DNA of 64,000 nucleotides from Arenibacter sp. F20364 (lineage in GTDB: Bacteria; Bacteroidota; Bacteroidia; Flavobacteriales; Flavobacteriaceae). The stretch lies in NCBI RefSeq assembly GCF_023015905.1, contig NZ_JALKBD010000007.1:157737-221736 (forward strand), in the 5' to 3' direction. A program made the position numbers and the translations under genes. Below the pieces are notes generated by a model. It ran no database searches. It was given only the letters and a program-made list of their open reading frames with translations, and was not told the origin of the DNA. Positions 17,750 to 29,000 of the stretch are shown piece after piece (within the stretch, counting starts at the first letter, position 1; each line of letters begins with the position of its first letter).

Positions 17750-18694
17750 TTATTGATTTTTAGGAAGAAATACCTCGGCCATCATACATCGCGCACTTCC
17801 TCCTCCACAAGTTTCAATAGTATCCAAGGAGCTATGGATAATGGCACAGTGCTTTTCTATAGTTTGAATCTGTTGTGGTTTTAAACTATTGTATGCCGCC
17901 GTGCTCATTACCAAATATCGTTTTTCTCCCATTCCCAAGACTTGTAACATATTCCCTGCAAAATGGTGCATTTGCTTTTCAGTAATAGCTATAATCTCTT
18001 TATCGTCTTGTTTTAAATGGTTCACTACATTCTTTTTTTCCTTTTTATCGTCGATGGAATCCAGACAGATAACGGCAAAAGTTTCGGCCAAGCACATCAT
18101 TACATTGGTATGATAAATAGGTTTTCGGGTGCCTGCCACGGATTGGTTGGCCGTGAAAACGATAGGAGTATATTCAAAATCTTCACAAAATTCTATAAAT
18201 AAATCCTCGTCCGCCCTGTCCGAAAGTGCGCAATAGGCCTTCTCATTTACCCTATCCAATATAACACTGCCGGTACCTTCCAAAAAATAACCCTCTTCCT
18301 CCGCCGAGGTATAATCCATTACATTTTCTATAACAAAGCCCCGCTGCTCCAAAAGGGCAAGAATATCTTCCCTGCGTTCATTTCTTCTATTCTCGGCGAA
18401 CATAGGATATAGCCCCACTGTTCCATCGGCATGGAAGGAAACCCAATTATTTGGAAATATGGAATCTGGGGTATCCAGATCCTTCTTATCATCCACCACT
18501 ATAACATTTACTCCCTTTTCCCTTAAAGCCAAAACAAAGGCATCAAACTCCTGCTGTGCCTTTACATTTATTTCCTGATTTTTTAAATCGAGGTCTTCCT
18601 GAAAGTAGTTGTTTACTGCGGTTTGCTCGTTCATTCGAAAATTCACTGGACGCACCATCAAAATTGTATTGGTAATTTGCATTTTATTATTCAC
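17750..18694 (-). CDS. ctlX: Citrulline utilization hydrolase CtlX (arginine-deiminase fold)
   Basis: A 314-residue member of the amidinotransferase/deiminase superfamily, with an N-terminal ILMVRPVNFRMNEQTAVNNY, the substrate-site motif DSIFPNNWVSFH, and a C-terminal GGGSARCMMAEVF bearing the nucleophilic Cys. The family has been proposed to act on citrulline or arginine-type ureido/guanidino compounds. It lies 99 bases downstream of a second enzyme of the same fold, on the same strand, so the two probably act in one pathway of arginine or methylarginine breakdown. It converges on the BCCT gene with a 40-base gap and no clear terminator between them. The start may be Met1 or Met5. Confidence 0.85.
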   Translation of the reverse strand: MNNKMQITNTILMVRPVNFRMNEQTAVNNYFQEDLDLKNQEINVKAQQEFDAFVLALREKGVNVIVVDDKKDLDTPDSIFPNNWVSFHADGTVGLYPMFAENRRNERREDILALLEQRGFVIENVMDYTSAEEEGYFLEGTGSVILDRVNEKAYCALSDRADEDLFIEFCEDFEYTPIVFTANQSVAGTRKPIYHTNVMMCLAETFAVICLDSIDDKKEKKNVVNHLKQDDKEIIAITEKQMHHFAGNMLQVLGMGEKRYLVMSTAAYNSLKPQQIQTIEKHCAIIHSSLDTIETCGGGSARCMMAEVFLPKNQ

Positions 18695-18793
18695 TTTTTA
18701 CCTTAGGTATTACAAAACACTATCACATTAATCTGTGCAAAATTAGTTTATTTATTTTCCAATATGGGTCCATATGGAAAATTTGGAAATGCA

Positions 18794-19708
18794 TCAGTCC
18801 CTAACCAAGGGCAAAGTGCTACACCTTAAAAGACCTTCTTGTTTAGCTATCTCGGAGTAAGCGATTTCTTCGACCGTAAAACCGTGTTCCCGCAACCAGT
18901 TATTCAATCTTGTAAAATTACGTTCGGAAACCACAATACTGGAGGAAATGGAAAAAACATTGCTCATCATATTGTACATCTCCTCCTTGGTTATCTCAAA
19001 AACATTATCGCTCCCAAAGAAATCCAGCAACCACTGATACTCCTCTTCCCTTAAAAAACCATTCTTATGCAAAATGGCTTTATTTGTTCCCACTGGCTGA
19101 AAACAACAATCCAAATGGAGGGCGTTTTCCTTGGCATTGGTATTCGACTTTCGAAGTTCAAAAGCCATAACCTTTTTATTCGGAAATTGTTGAGCAATAA
19201 ATTCTACGGCCTCTTTATTGGTACGGGCCGTAATATAATCCGCGTAGTCTTCCCCTGTATAAGTTCCCATGAAAATATAATCTCCCCATGGCATAACATC
19301 GCCTCCTTCAATATGAACCTCGTTTGGGGGGTAAATTATCTGATCTTCATCAATTTTGTTAAGCACATACTTAATAGCCTGAAATTCCTTTTCCCTATCT
19401 GGAAGAATATTGGCTTTCACCAGCTTATTATCTATAACAAAAGCAATATCCCTAGTAAATATCTGATTGCAATCCTTTAAGACTCTAGGTCTAAAGACTT
19501 GGACATCGTATTTTGCAAATACTTCGGCAAAACCGTCCATTTCCCTTACCATATCCTCTTCTTTTGGATAGGTGCCGGCCCTTATATGTTCCAATGATTT
19601 GGGATCATAGGCCTCTTCAGGTTTTGGAATGGGGCCGCAGCTTTTAGCAGTTCCCAGCACCACTGATCTTAACCGTGAAGTTTCATCCTGTACATTCAAC
19701 TTTAGCAT
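18794..19708 (-). CDS. DDAH/arginine deiminase-like hydrolase (amidinotransferase family)
   Basis: A 304-residue guanidino-modifying enzyme. Visible family residues are FTRD (about 89-92), EGGDVMPWGD (about 133-142), HLDCCFQPV (about 198-206, catalytic His) and RCSTLPLVRD at the C-terminus with the catalytic Cys. The fold hydrolyses or transfers amidino groups; dimethylarginine dimethylaminohydrolase, arginine deiminase and glycine amidinotransferase are relatives. The complete Cys/His pair suggests an active enzyme, but the exact substrate is not readable. It lies between gltA (101 bases upstream) and ctlX. Confidence 0.85.
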   Translation of the reverse strand: MLKLNVQDETSRLRSVVLGTAKSCGPIPKPEEAYDPKSLEHIRAGTYPKEEDMVREMDGFAEVFAKYDVQVFRPRVLKDCNQIFTRDIAFVIDNKLVKANILPDREKEFQAIKYVLNKIDEDQIIYPPNEVHIEGGDVMPWGDYIFMGTYTGEDYADYITARTNKEAVEFIAQQFPNKKVMAFELRKSNTNAKENALHLDCCFQPVGTNKAILHKNGFLREEEYQWLLDFFGSDNVFEITKEEMYNMMSNVFSISSSIVVSERNFTRLNNWLREHGFTVEEIAYSEIAKQEGLLRCSTLPLVRD

Positions 19709-19750
19709 ACCTGAATTTTACTCAAAGATAGAAATACTTGTTATCATAAA

Positions 19751-19788
19751 TAAAAACTGCCCTTCGTATATTTCACACAAAGGGCAGT
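19751..19788 (-). terminator. Terminator after gltA
   Basis: A perfect 9-bp stem (AAGGGCAGT / ACTGCCCTT, 15-base loop) is followed on the minus strand by TTTTTATTT. It lies 22 bases after the citrate synthase stop and separates that gene from the DDAH-like gene. Confidence 0.75.
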
Positions 19789-19809
19789 CACAAATCCTTT
19801 ATAGATTAC

Positions 19810-21093
19810 CTATCTCTTGTCCAGAGGAACAAATTCTCTTGCGGTAGCTCCTATATACACTTGTCTTGGTCGACCGATAGGCTCATTTTTCAATCTCATT
19901 TCCCTCCATTGGGCAATCCAGCCCGGTAGGCGTCCCAAAGCGAACATTACGGTGAACATTTCTGTTGGTATACCTAAAGCCCTATATATTATTCCCGAGT
20001 AAAAATCCACATTTGGATATAATTTTCTATCTACAAAATATTTATCCTCCAAAGCCTCTTTGGCCAATCCCTTGGCTATATCCAAAATGGGATCATCTAT
20101 GCCCAAATCGCCCAAAACTTCCTCTGCTGCCTGCTTAATAATCTTAGCTCTAGGATCAAAATTCTTGTATACCCTATGTCCAAAGCCCATTAAGCGGAAT
20201 GGATCGTTCTTGTCCTTGGCCTTGGCCATATATTTTTTGGTATCCCCACCATCGGCCTCAATAGCCTCCAGCATTTCCAAAACTGCCTGATTGGCTCCTC
20301 CATGAAGAGGACCCCAAAGCGCACAGATACCAGCTGAAATAGAGGCGAATAAACCAGCATGTGAAGACCCTACTATTCGAACAGTAGAAGTAGAACAGTT
20401 TTGCTCGTGGTCTGCGTGTAAGATCAATAATTTATCCAGTGCATCTATGACGATCTTATTCTTTTTGTATTCTTGGTTGGGTTTTTTGAACATCATTTTA
20501 TGGATATTCTCAACATAACCCAAAGAGTCATCACCATAATCCAATGGCAATCCTTTTTTCTTCCTCAAGGTCCAAGCCACCAAAACGGGGAATTTTGCCA
20601 AAATCCTTACAATAGCCCAATACATTTCCTTTTCAGAAGATACGTTTACAGACGTTGGATTAAAGGCAATAAGAGCACTGGTTAAACTGGACAGCACACC
20701 CATTGGATGCGCCGATTTTGGAAAACCATCCAAAATCTTCTTCATCTCCTCATCTACATGGGACTCAGCTTTTATATCTTGGTGGAATTTATCCAATTGC
20801 TCTTGATCTGGCAGTGACCCAAAAATCAACAAATAGGCTACCTCCAAGAAATCGGCCTTCTCTGCCAGTTCCTCGATAGAATATCCACGATACCTCAAAA
20901 CTCCCTTTTCGCCATCCAAAAAAGTAATGGCACTCTCGCAGGAGCCCGTATTCTTAAACCCAGGATCTATGGTTATCATTCCTGATTGGGCCCTCATAGT
21001 TTTGATATCTATGGCCAACTCGTTTTCGGTACCTTCAACTACTGGAAATTCAAATTTATTTCCTTTGTATTCTAATGTTGCGTTATTCGACAT
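19810..21093 (-). CDS. gltA: Citrate synthase
   Basis: A 427-residue citrate synthase that condenses oxaloacetate and acetyl-CoA at the entry to the TCA cycle. An N-terminal beta domain (1-60) is typical of the hexameric bacterial type. Active-site regions are HADHEQNCSTSTVRIVGSS, WGPLHGGANQAVLEM (catalytic His in LHGGAN), GFGHRVYKNFDPRA (catalytic His in GHRVYK) and VDFYSGIIYRALGIP (catalytic Asp). It ends with the usual RPRQVYIGATAREFVPLDKR. Length is normal. The gene has its own terminator and a plausible promoter. Confidence 0.98.
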   Translation of the reverse strand: MSNNATLEYKGNKFEFPVVEGTENELAIDIKTMRAQSGMITIDPGFKNTGSCESAITFLDGEKGVLRYRGYSIEELAEKADFLEVAYLLIFGSLPDQEQLDKFHQDIKAESHVDEEMKKILDGFPKSAHPMGVLSSLTSALIAFNPTSVNVSSEKEMYWAIVRILAKFPVLVAWTLRKKKGLPLDYGDDSLGYVENIHKMMFKKPNQEYKKNKIVIDALDKLLILHADHEQNCSTSTVRIVGSSHAGLFASISAGICALWGPLHGGANQAVLEMLEAIEADGGDTKKYMAKAKDKNDPFRLMGFGHRVYKNFDPRAKIIKQAAEEVLGDLGIDDPILDIAKGLAKEALEDKYFVDRKLYPNVDFYSGIIYRALGIPTEMFTVMFALGRLPGWIAQWREMRLKNEPIGRPRQVYIGATAREFVPLDKR

Positions 21094-21124
21094 TTCTTAT
21101 ATTCCTGTTTTGTTCGATTCTTCG

Positions 21125-21155
21125 TAAAAATACTAAAAACCCCCAAGGTTAACAA
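21125..21155 (-). promoter_or_regulatory. Possible promoter of gltA
   Basis: On the minus strand: TTG, 20 bases, TATTTTTA. It differs from TAnnTTTG in the last base and has one extra spacer base. It lies about 30 bases before the gltA start, the expected place. Confidence 0.3.
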
Positions 21156-21219
21156 TTGAAGGTTTTTTAATTTATTGAATAATTATTAAATACTCACGAA
21201 ACCTGATATGATTGTGATT

Positions 21220-22761
21220 CTATTGGTTAATCGAATATAGATATTTGTAGTAGTCATCTACCGATTTTTCCCATGTGAACCTCATCTTTTTGGCATTATC
21301 CTGAATCTCCTTCCACTTTGGCTTGTCATTTACAAAAACATCCAATGCCTGATCCAGAACCAGAATCATGTTTTTAATTTTATCGTCATAGGTCTTACCA
21401 TCAAAACTAAAGCCGGTTTTCATATGTTCCACGGTATCCCTTAAACCCCCGGTATTATGCACCAGACATGGGTTGCCATTACGCATGGCCAACATTTGGC
21501 TAATGCCACAGGGCTCAAACAAACTGGGCATAAAATAAAGATCGGTCTCCAAATATATGGAATCGATCAAATCCTCGGATTGACCGTTGGTAAAAATAAA
21601 GTTCTTATGTTCATAGCTCAATTGACGAAATAACTCCTCATATTCAGGTGCACCTGTACCCAAGAGCATGAAAATTCCATCGATTTTCTTCAGTCGGTTC
21701 AAAATCTCAACGAATGCTTCAGGCGAACGTTTAAAGAAATAAAACTTCTGCTCTGTTAAACGGGCCACACTTGACACTATAAACTTAGGCTTCTCGGTAA
21801 CATACTCCATTACCTTTTCACCGGTATGCGCCAGAAAATCGGCCTTGTATTTCTTGGATTCCTCCTGTAGCCACCTAAAAAGTGCCTTAACAATGTTTCT
21901 ATATAAAAATCCCTTTTCGGCCGCTCGAATATTTTTGTAATTGGAACCATTGAGAATCCCAAATAACCTCCCTTGATTATTTGCTTCCTGTAAATCCATT
22001 TCCAAACTTTCCCCTCCAATAAACTCAGGGGGATTACTAGGCCTGAGCACATCCTCCTTATATGAAGGGGACACGGTATGTACGGCATCCGCCAACCGGA
22101 TACCTACGGCCATAAGGTTAATACAATCCTGGTACCTATAATCCATCAACCTCTTAACGTCTATTGGCACATTGGGAAACCAATTCCCCAGTGATGAGTA
22201 ATTGTCGTAAAACGGACGTATACCCTGAATGGCCAAATTATGAATGGTATAGACATAGCGCATTTTTTTCAAGGCCTGATACTCGGGATGGTATGTCTTT
22301 AAAAACAAAACTAGGCTAGAATGCCAATCGTGCGTATGAACAATATCCAAATCCCCAAATGCCCCGACCTTGATTGCTTCTGCCACGGCAGTACAGAAAA
22401 TGGTAAACTTGATATTATCCGTATAAAAAGCTTCTTCCGGATCATCGTGGTATATATGTCCTATTTCCCCAGCGGTAATTTCTGGGTGATGTATTACGTA
22501 ATGATGTAAATTAGCAAATTCCTTTTTTGGGGGTACTTCGTAGAGCTCCGCAACATAGACCGTTCCCCGTAGATTTAAATCAAGATTGGTAATGAAAGTT
22601 CCATTTTGATGCAATCTCGAATAGGATGGCACAACAATGTGCGCCATATCCCCCCTTTCGGAAATCTGCCGAGGTACATCCCTAACCACATCGCCCATAC
22701 CACCTGCCTTACATTTTGGAATACCGTCATTCTCAGCAGCTACAAATAGAAAGTTATTCAT
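21220..22761 (-). CDS. glgA: Glycogen/starch synthase (GT5)
   Basis: A 513-residue ADP-glucose-dependent glycogen synthase type enzyme with two Rossmann-like domains. The N-terminal substrate loop is present as CKAGGMGDVVRDVPRQI (residues 17-33, the KxGG motif). The acceptor region contains HTHDWHSSLVLF, and the nucleotide-sugar site is in MPSLFEPCGISQMLAMRNG followed by NTGGLRDTVE. The enzyme extends alpha-1,4-glucan chains in the cytoplasm. No glgC, glgB or glgP is next to it. It is inserted between eno and gltA on the same strand, probably with its own promoter. Confidence 0.88.
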   Translation of the reverse strand: MNNFLFVAAENDGIPKCKAGGMGDVVRDVPRQISERGDMAHIVVPSYSRLHQNGTFITNLDLNLRGTVYVAELYEVPPKKEFANLHHYVIHHPEITAGEIGHIYHDDPEEAFYTDNIKFTIFCTAVAEAIKVGAFGDLDIVHTHDWHSSLVLFLKTYHPEYQALKKMRYVYTIHNLAIQGIRPFYDNYSSLGNWFPNVPIDVKRLMDYRYQDCINLMAVGIRLADAVHTVSPSYKEDVLRPSNPPEFIGGESLEMDLQEANNQGRLFGILNGSNYKNIRAAEKGFLYRNIVKALFRWLQEESKKYKADFLAHTGEKVMEYVTEKPKFIVSSVARLTEQKFYFFKRSPEAFVEILNRLKKIDGIFMLLGTGAPEYEELFRQLSYEHKNFIFTNGQSEDLIDSIYLETDLYFMPSLFEPCGISQMLAMRNGNPCLVHNTGGLRDTVEHMKTGFSFDGKTYDDKIKNMILVLDQALDVFVNDKPKWKEIQDNAKKMRFTWEKSVDDYYKYLYSINQ

Positions 22762-22860
22762 TTAATCTAGAATTTGGTTATTTATATTTGGTATTTTGAT
22801 AAAACTAGGATAATATAATTATTTATTTCTGATAAGTAAACAAACCTCCATGATATTTAA

Positions 22861-22894
22861 AAAAAAAAGCCATTCTACACAGAATGGCTTTTTT
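22861..22894 (-). terminator. Terminator after eno
   Basis: A perfect stem AGCCATTCT/AGAATGGCT with a 4-base loop, flanked by A and T runs. On the minus strand it ends in eight T. It lies 21 bases after the enolase stop. Confidence 0.88.
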
Positions 22895-22914
22895 AGGACA
22901 ATAATTATCTTGTT

Positions 22915-24225
<1,311 letters not shown>

Positions 24226-24327
24226 TTAGTTAATTTAATATGCAAATATAGCAAAGGAAGTGCTTTTAACCCCACTATTATTGGCTTTAATGACCTATTG
24301 ATAACAATAAATTAAAACTATAACGTT

Positions 24328-25440
24328 TTAGTTTGCCGTAGCTTGGATCATTTCGAAAAATTGGTCGAACAGATAATCTGCATCATGTGGTCCAGGACTC
24401 GCCTCAGGGTGATATTGAACAGAAAATACATTCTTGTCTTTCATTTTAATCCCAGCTACCGTTTGGTCATTTAGATGAAGATGGGTTATCTCCAAATCCG
24501 AATTTGCCTCGGCCTCTTCCCTATTAATGGCAAAACCGTGATTTTGGGAAGTAATTTCTCCTTTTCCAGTAACCAAATTCATAACAGGGTGATTTATACC
24601 CCTATGCCCATTGTGCATTTTATAGGTAGAAACCCCATTGGCCAACGCCAAAACTTGGTGCCCTAGACAAATCCCGAACAATGGCTTGTCCGATTTTATA
24701 ATTTCTTTGGCCGAAGCTATTGCCTCGTGCAATGGATCTGGATCGCCAGGACCATTGGAAATAAAATAGCCATCAGGGTTCCAAGAACTCATTTCCTCAA
24801 AAGTGGCATTGTAAGGAAAAACTTTTATGTACGCATCCCTTTTTGCCAAGTTTCGAAGTATATTTTTCTTAATTCCGATATCCAATGCAGATACTTTGTA
24901 TTTTGCATTCTTATCCCCATAATAATATGGTTCTTTGGTAGAAACCTTGGAAGAAAGCTCCAAACCTTCCATGCTAGGCACTTCTGCCAATTTCTTTTTT
25001 AACTCCTCAATATTATCCACATCCGTAGATATTACGGCATTCATGGCCCCATTGTCCCTTATATATCCCACCAAAGCTCTGGTGTCCACGTCGGAAATAG
25101 CAAACAGATTATTTTTGTCCAGAAATTCCTGCAAACTTAAGTCCGCATTGGGCCTGGAGTAATTGTAACTAAAATTTTTACAAACCAAACCAGATATCTT
25201 CACGGAATCCGATTCAATTTCTTCATCATTTGCCCCGTAATTCCCTATATGGGCATTTGCAGTTACCATGATTTGTCCAAAATAGGACGGATCCGTAAAT
25301 ATTTCCTGATAACCGGTCATTCCTGTGTTAAAACAAGCCTCTCCAAAGGCAGTTCCTTCTTTGTCCCCTACAGCCTTACCGTGAAAAATGGTCCCATCGG
25401 CAAGCAACAATATTGCTTTTTTTCTTGTTTGATACTTCAT
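24328..25440 (-). CDS. carA: Carbamoyl-phosphate synthase small subunit
   Basis: A 370-residue glutamine amidotransferase subunit that feeds ammonia to CarB for arginine and pyrimidine synthesis. The N-terminal CarA domain (LLLADGTIFHGKAVG, TGMTGYQEIFTDPSYFGQI) is followed by a class I GATase with the nucleophile in PLFGICLGHQVLALANG (about residue 255) and His/Glu in VQYHPEASPGPHDADY. carB is not in the window. The gene follows rplQ after a strong terminator, so it should have its own promoter in the 60-base gap. Confidence 0.97.
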   Translation of the reverse strand: MKYQTRKKAILLLADGTIFHGKAVGDKEGTAFGEACFNTGMTGYQEIFTDPSYFGQIMVTANAHIGNYGANDEEIESDSVKISGLVCKNFSYNYSRPNADLSLQEFLDKNNLFAISDVDTRALVGYIRDNGAMNAVISTDVDNIEELKKKLAEVPSMEGLELSSKVSTKEPYYYGDKNAKYKVSALDIGIKKNILRNLAKRDAYIKVFPYNATFEEMSSWNPDGYFISNGPGDPDPLHEAIASAKEIIKSDKPLFGICLGHQVLALANGVSTYKMHNGHRGINHPVMNLVTGKGEITSQNHGFAINREEAEANSDLEITHLHLNDQTVAGIKMKDKNVFSVQYHPEASPGPHDADYLFDQFFEMIQATAN

Positions 25441-25476
25441 TTTTGGCGTTACAATTTTTCGTTTTGCAAAATAACA

Positions 25477-25510
25477 TAAAAAAAGGATAAGCTTTTAGGC
25501 TTATCCTTTT
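25477..25510 (-). terminator. Terminator of the ribosomal protein operon
   Basis: A perfect 12-bp stem (AAAAGGATAAGC / GCTTATCCTTTT) with a 6-base loop lies 26 bases after rplQ. The A/T flanks make it work in both directions. It marks the end of the alpha operon and separates it from carA. Confidence 0.92.
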
Positions 25511-25536
25511 ACAATTATTAATATTTAATAACAATT

Positions 25537-26094
25537 TTACTCTTGAGCATCATCAGCTTTTTTTTCTGCCTTTGGCTCTTCTACTTTTGGTTCTTCAGCC
25601 TTTGCACTTTCAGCTTTTGCCGTTTCTTCGACAACAGCCGTAGTATCATCAGCTTTTTTGCTTCTACCCCTTCTTGTAGACTTTTGCTTTTTAGGCTTAC
25701 CAGCGTTGTAGATTTCGTTAAAATCAACAAGCTCTATCATGGCCATATCAGCATTATCCCCAAGACGATTCCCTAATTTGATAATTCGGGTATATCCTCC
25801 AGGTCTGTCAGCTACCTTTTCGGCAACACTGCCAAAAAGCTCGGTAACCGCATACTTGTCACGAAGACTTTTGAAAACAATACGTCTATTGTGAGTACCC
25901 TTCTCTACTGTTTGATTATTCTCCGTCTTTGATTTGGTAATCAATGGCTCCACAAACTGCTTTAAAGCTTTTGCTTTTGCAACAGTTGTATTAATTCTCT
26001 TGTGCTCTATTAATGAACAGGCCATGTTTGCCAACATAGATTTTCTATGGGCTGCCTTTCTTCCTAAATGATTAACTTTCTTACCGTGTCTCAT
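25537..26094 (-). CDS. rplQ: 50S ribosomal protein L17 with acidic C-terminal extension
   Basis: The L17 core ([20 protein letters not shown], then [20 protein letters not shown] and [19 protein letters not shown]) ends near residue 130. It is followed by a basic patch ([15 protein letters not shown]) and about 40 residues of low-complexity Ala/Lys/Glu/Pro repeats. Such tails are seen in other Bacteroidota L17 proteins. It is the last gene of the alpha operon, 57 bases after rpoA. L17 binds 23S rRNA near the exit tunnel. Confidence 0.97.
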   Translation of the reverse strand: MRHGKKVNHLGRKAAHRKSMLANMACSLIEHKRINTTVAKAKALKQFVEPLITKSKTENNQTVEKGTHNRRIVFKSLRDKYAVTELFGSVAEKVADRPGGYTRIIKLGNRLGDNADMAMIELVDFNEIYNAGKPKKQKSTRRGRSKKADDTTAVVEETAKAESAKAEEPKVEEPKAEKKADDAQE

Positions 26095-26151
26095 TGTTCT
26101 TTTCTATAGTCTTTCTTAGTTTTGGTATTCCCAATTCCTCTGAAAGTTCAA

Positions 26152-27144
26152 TTAATCTTTATCCAATTTATATTTTGACAAATCCATTCCAAAGCTCAAA
26201 CCTTTGTTGATGACCAATTCTTCCAACTCGGTCAAAGATTTTTTACCAAAGTTTCTAAACTTCATCAAATCGTTCTTATTAAAAGAAACCAGATCACCAA
26301 GTGTATCAACTTCCGCAGCTTTCAAACAGTTCAATGCTCTTACAGAAAGATCCATATCAACCAATTTGGTCTTCAATAGCTGACGCATATGCAATGATTC
26401 CTCATCATAAGTCTCTGTCTGTGCTATCTCGTCCGCCTCCAAGGTAATACGCTCATCGGAGAACAACATAAAATGGTGTATTAAAACCTTGGCACCTTCT
26501 GTCAACGCTTCTTTTGGATGAATAGAACCGTCGGTTGCGATTTCAAAAACCAATTTTTCATAATCGGTCTTTTGCTCTACACGAAAGTTTTCTATACTGT
26601 ACTTTACATTTTTTATAGGAGTAAAGATAGAATCCACTGCTATGGTACCTAATGGTGCGTTGGATTTTTTGTTTTCCTCTGCAGGTACATATCCTCTACC
26701 TTTATCTATAGTAATCTCCATGTTAATGCTAACCTTGGGATCCATGTTACAAATAACCAAATCTGGGTTCAATACTTGGTAACCAGAAATGAATTTTTGA
26801 AAATCACCTGCAGTCAATTGTTCCTTTCCACTAACAGTGATAGATACTGTCTCACTATCAACATCGTCTATCTGTCTTTTGAAACGAACTTGTTTAAGAT
26901 TTAGAATGATTTCGGTAACATCTTCCACAACACCGGAAATTACAGAGAACTCATGTTCCACCTTATCAATTCTAACAGAAGTGATAGCAAAACCTTCCAA
27001 GGACGAAAGCAAAACTCTTCTTAATGCGTTCCCGACAGTTAAGCCATAACCTGGTTCCAAAGGACGAAATTCGAATTTACCTTCGAAATCGGAGGAATCA
27101 ATCATTATAACTTTATCGGGCTTCTGAAAATTTAATAATGCCAT
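26152..27144 (-). CDS. rpoA: DNA-directed RNA polymerase alpha subunit
   Basis: A 330-residue alpha subunit. The N-terminal dimerisation/assembly domain (about 1-230; [28 protein letters not shown]) nucleates core assembly. A flexible linker is followed by the C-terminal domain (about 255-320; [43 protein letters not shown]), which binds UP elements and activators. It is located between rpsD and rplQ, the usual alpha-operon position. Confidence 0.98.
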   Translation of the reverse strand: MALLNFQKPDKVIMIDSSDFEGKFEFRPLEPGYGLTVGNALRRVLLSSLEGFAITSVRIDKVEHEFSVISGVVEDVTEIILNLKQVRFKRQIDDVDSETVSITVSGKEQLTAGDFQKFISGYQVLNPDLVICNMDPKVSINMEITIDKGRGYVPAEENKKSNAPLGTIAVDSIFTPIKNVKYSIENFRVEQKTDYEKLVFEIATDGSIHPKEALTEGAKVLIHHFMLFSDERITLEADEIAQTETYDEESLHMRQLLKTKLVDMDLSVRALNCLKAAEVDTLGDLVSFNKNDLMKFRNFGKKSLTELEELVINKGLSFGMDLSKYKLDKD

Positions 27145-27163
27145 AATTGGATCAGTGTTGTTT

Positions 27164-27769
27164 TTATTTAGAGTATAACTCGACTATTAATTGTTCTTTG
27201 ATATTCTCTGGAATTTGCATTCTTTCTGGAACGGCCACAAAATTACCTTCCATTTTTTCAGAATTCCAAGTGATCCACTCATACACACTGCTATTGGCAG
27301 AAAGAGCATCATCGATCGCTTTTAAAGACTTTGATTTTTCCCTAACACCTACAACATCACCCGCTTTCAAGGTATAGGATGGTATGTTCACCAACTCACC
27401 GTTAACCGTAATATGTCTATGGGAAACCAATTGTCTTGCTCCGCTTCTAGAAGGAGAAATACCCATTCTGTAAACAACGTTGTCCAAACGTGATTCACAC
27501 AATTGAAGTAGAACCTCACCAGTTACTCCTTTACTTCTATTTGCCTTTGCAAATATGTTACGGAATTGTTTTTCCAAAATACCGTAAGTGTATTTTGCTT
27601 TTTGCTTTTCCATTAACTGGATAGCATATTCAGACTTTTTACCACGACGTCTGTTATTACCGTGTTGTCCCGGAGGATAATTTCTTTTCTCAAAAGATTT
27701 GTCATCTCCGAAAATCGCTTCACCGAATTTACGGGCGATCTTTGTTTTTGGTCCTGTATATCTTGCCAT
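27164..27769 (-). CDS. rpsD: 30S ribosomal protein S4
   Basis: A 201-residue primary 16S rRNA-binding protein with an N-terminal extension ([21 protein letters not shown]), the [12 protein letters not shown] segment and an S4 RNA-binding domain (about 90-155; [35 protein letters not shown]). It has no zinc-binding Cys set at the N-terminus. It is 19 bases upstream of rpoA. S4 often regulates its own operon, but no leader site can be read with confidence. Confidence 0.97.
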   Translation of the reverse strand: MARYTGPKTKIARKFGEAIFGDDKSFEKRNYPPGQHGNNRRRGKKSEYAIQLMEKQKAKYTYGILEKQFRNIFAKANRSKGVTGEVLLQLCESRLDNVVYRMGISPSRSGARQLVSHRHITVNGELVNIPSYTLKAGDVVGVREKSKSLKAIDDALSANSSVYEWITWNSEKMEGNFVAVPERMQIPENIKEQLIVELYSK

Positions 27770-27872
27770 TTTCTTTTAGTTTGGAAACGTGATCATGAAT
27801 TAAGGCTTATCCTTCGATAATCGTAACTACATCTCCTTGAAACACCCCATTGGGGCAATTGATTACTATTAA

Positions 27873-28265
27873 TTAAACTCTTCTTCTTTTTGGTGGTCTA
27901 CAACCATTGTGCGGCATTGGAGTTACATCGATAATCTCTGTAACCTCAATTCCTGAATTATGTATGGAACGAATAGCAGATTCCCTACCATTTCCCGGTC
28001 CTTTTACATAAACCTTTACCTTTCTTAAACCAGCTTCATGAGCAACCTTAGCACAATCCTCAGAAGCTATCTGAGCTGCATAAGGAGTGTTCTTTTTAGA
28101 ACCCCTAAAACCCATTTTACCTGCTGAAGACCAAGAAATTACATCACCCTTCTTGTTGGTTAAAGAAATAATAATATTATTAAAAGAAGCAGTAACATGG
28201 GCTTCACCCACAGACTCTACTATAACTTTACGCTTCTTTGCCGCTTTTGCACTTGCCTTTGCCAT
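27873..28265 (-). CDS. rpsK: 30S ribosomal protein S11
   Basis: A 130-residue platform protein of the 30S subunit. Characteristic segments are [48 protein letters not shown] and the C-terminal [16 protein letters not shown]. The gap to rpsD is 103 bases, longer than most in the cluster, and contains only a short CCCCATTGGGG hairpin without a T run. Confidence 0.98.
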   Translation of the reverse strand: MAKASAKAAKKRKVIVESVGEAHVTASFNNIIISLTNKKGDVISWSSAGKMGFRGSKKNTPYAAQIASEDCAKVAHEAGLRKVKVYVKGPGNGRESAIRSIHNSGIEVTEIIDVTPMPHNGCRPPKRRRV

Positions 28266-28278
28266 AATATCCTAATTA

Positions 28279-28653
28279 TTATTTAGTTGCCTTCTTCTTG
28301 TTAGCAACTGTTTTCCTCTTACCTTTTCTTGTCCTAGAGTTGTTTTTGGTACGCTGACCTCTTAAAGGCAGACCAGATCTATGGCGAATACCCCTGTAAC
28401 AACCTATATCCATTAAACGCTTAATGTTCAATTGGTTTTCAGAACGCAATTCTCCTTCAATTGTCAAAGAAGAAACTGCCTCACGAATACGACCAATCTC
28501 ATCATCGTTCCAGTCAGATACCTTGGTATCCTCACTTACTTGGGCATTCGATAAAATATCCTTTGCCCTACTTTTTCCTATACCAAAGATATAGGTTAGG
28601 GCTATTACCCCTCTTTTCTGTTTTGGTATGTCTACACCTGCAATTCTTGCCAT
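28279..28653 (-). CDS. rpsM: 30S ribosomal protein S13
   Basis: A 124-residue head protein of the 30S subunit that contacts the P-site tRNA and the 50S bridge. It begins [26 protein letters not shown] and has [28 protein letters not shown], with a basic Lys-rich tail. It is 13 bases upstream of rpsK and 2 bases downstream of rpmJ. Confidence 0.98.
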   Translation of the reverse strand: MARIAGVDIPKQKRGVIALTYIFGIGKSRAKDILSNAQVSEDTKVSDWNDDEIGRIREAVSSLTIEGELRSENQLNIKRLMDIGCYRGIRHRSGLPLRGQRTKNNSRTRKGKRKTVANKKKATK

Positions 28654-28655
28654 AA

Positions 28656-28772
28656 TTACCCTTGTCTTTGTTTAAATCTAGGATTCTTTTTATTAATTAC
28701 GTACAATCTGCCTTTTCTACGTACAATCTTGCACTCGGCACTTCTTTTCTTTATTGATGCTCTAACTTTCAT
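28656..28772 (-). CDS. rpmJ: 50S ribosomal protein L36
   Basis: A 38-residue protein starting [20 protein letters not shown] and ending NPRFKQRQG. Of the four zinc ligands of classical L36 (three Cys and one His), only the Cys at position 14 remains, so this is a zinc-independent form. It lies between infA and rpsM, in the standard position, with ATG at 28772 and TAA at 28656. Confidence 0.95.
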   Translation of the reverse strand: MKVRASIKKRSAECKIVRRKGRLYVINKKNPRFKQRQG

Positions 28773-28781
28773 CCTATTTAC

Positions 28782-28997
28782 TTAATATCTATATGTAATT
28801 CTTGCTTTACTTAAATCGTAAGGGCTCATTTCGAGCTTAACCTTATCCCCTGGAAGTAACTTAATATAATGCATACGCATTTTTCCAGAGATGTGCGCCG
28901 TTACAACGTGACCGTTTTCCAACTCCACGCGAAACATGGCATTTGACAATGCCTCAATTATGCTTCCATCTTGCTCTATTGCTGATTGTTTAGCCAT
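28782..28997 (-). CDS. infA: Translation initiation factor IF-1
   Basis: A 71-residue OB-fold protein ([49 protein letters not shown]) that occupies the 30S A-site during initiation. It lies 3 bases after secY and 9 bases before rpmJ. The methionine aminopeptidase and adenylate kinase genes found between secY and infA in many bacteria are absent. Confidence 0.98.
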   Translation of the reverse strand: MAKQSAIEQDGSIIEALSNAMFRVELENGHVVTAHISGKMRMHYIKLLPGDKVKLEMSPYDLSKARITYRY

Positions 28998-29000
28998 AAT

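Noticed and set aside
24243..24272. eno promoter
   Set aside because: The -7 box (TATATTTG on the minus strand) is perfect, but no TTG lies 17-21 bases upstream, so I did not list it as a promoter.
27830..27870. CCCCATTGGGG hairpin between rpsD and rpsK
   Set aside because: A 4-bp stem with no T run after it on the minus strand; it is unlikely to terminate.
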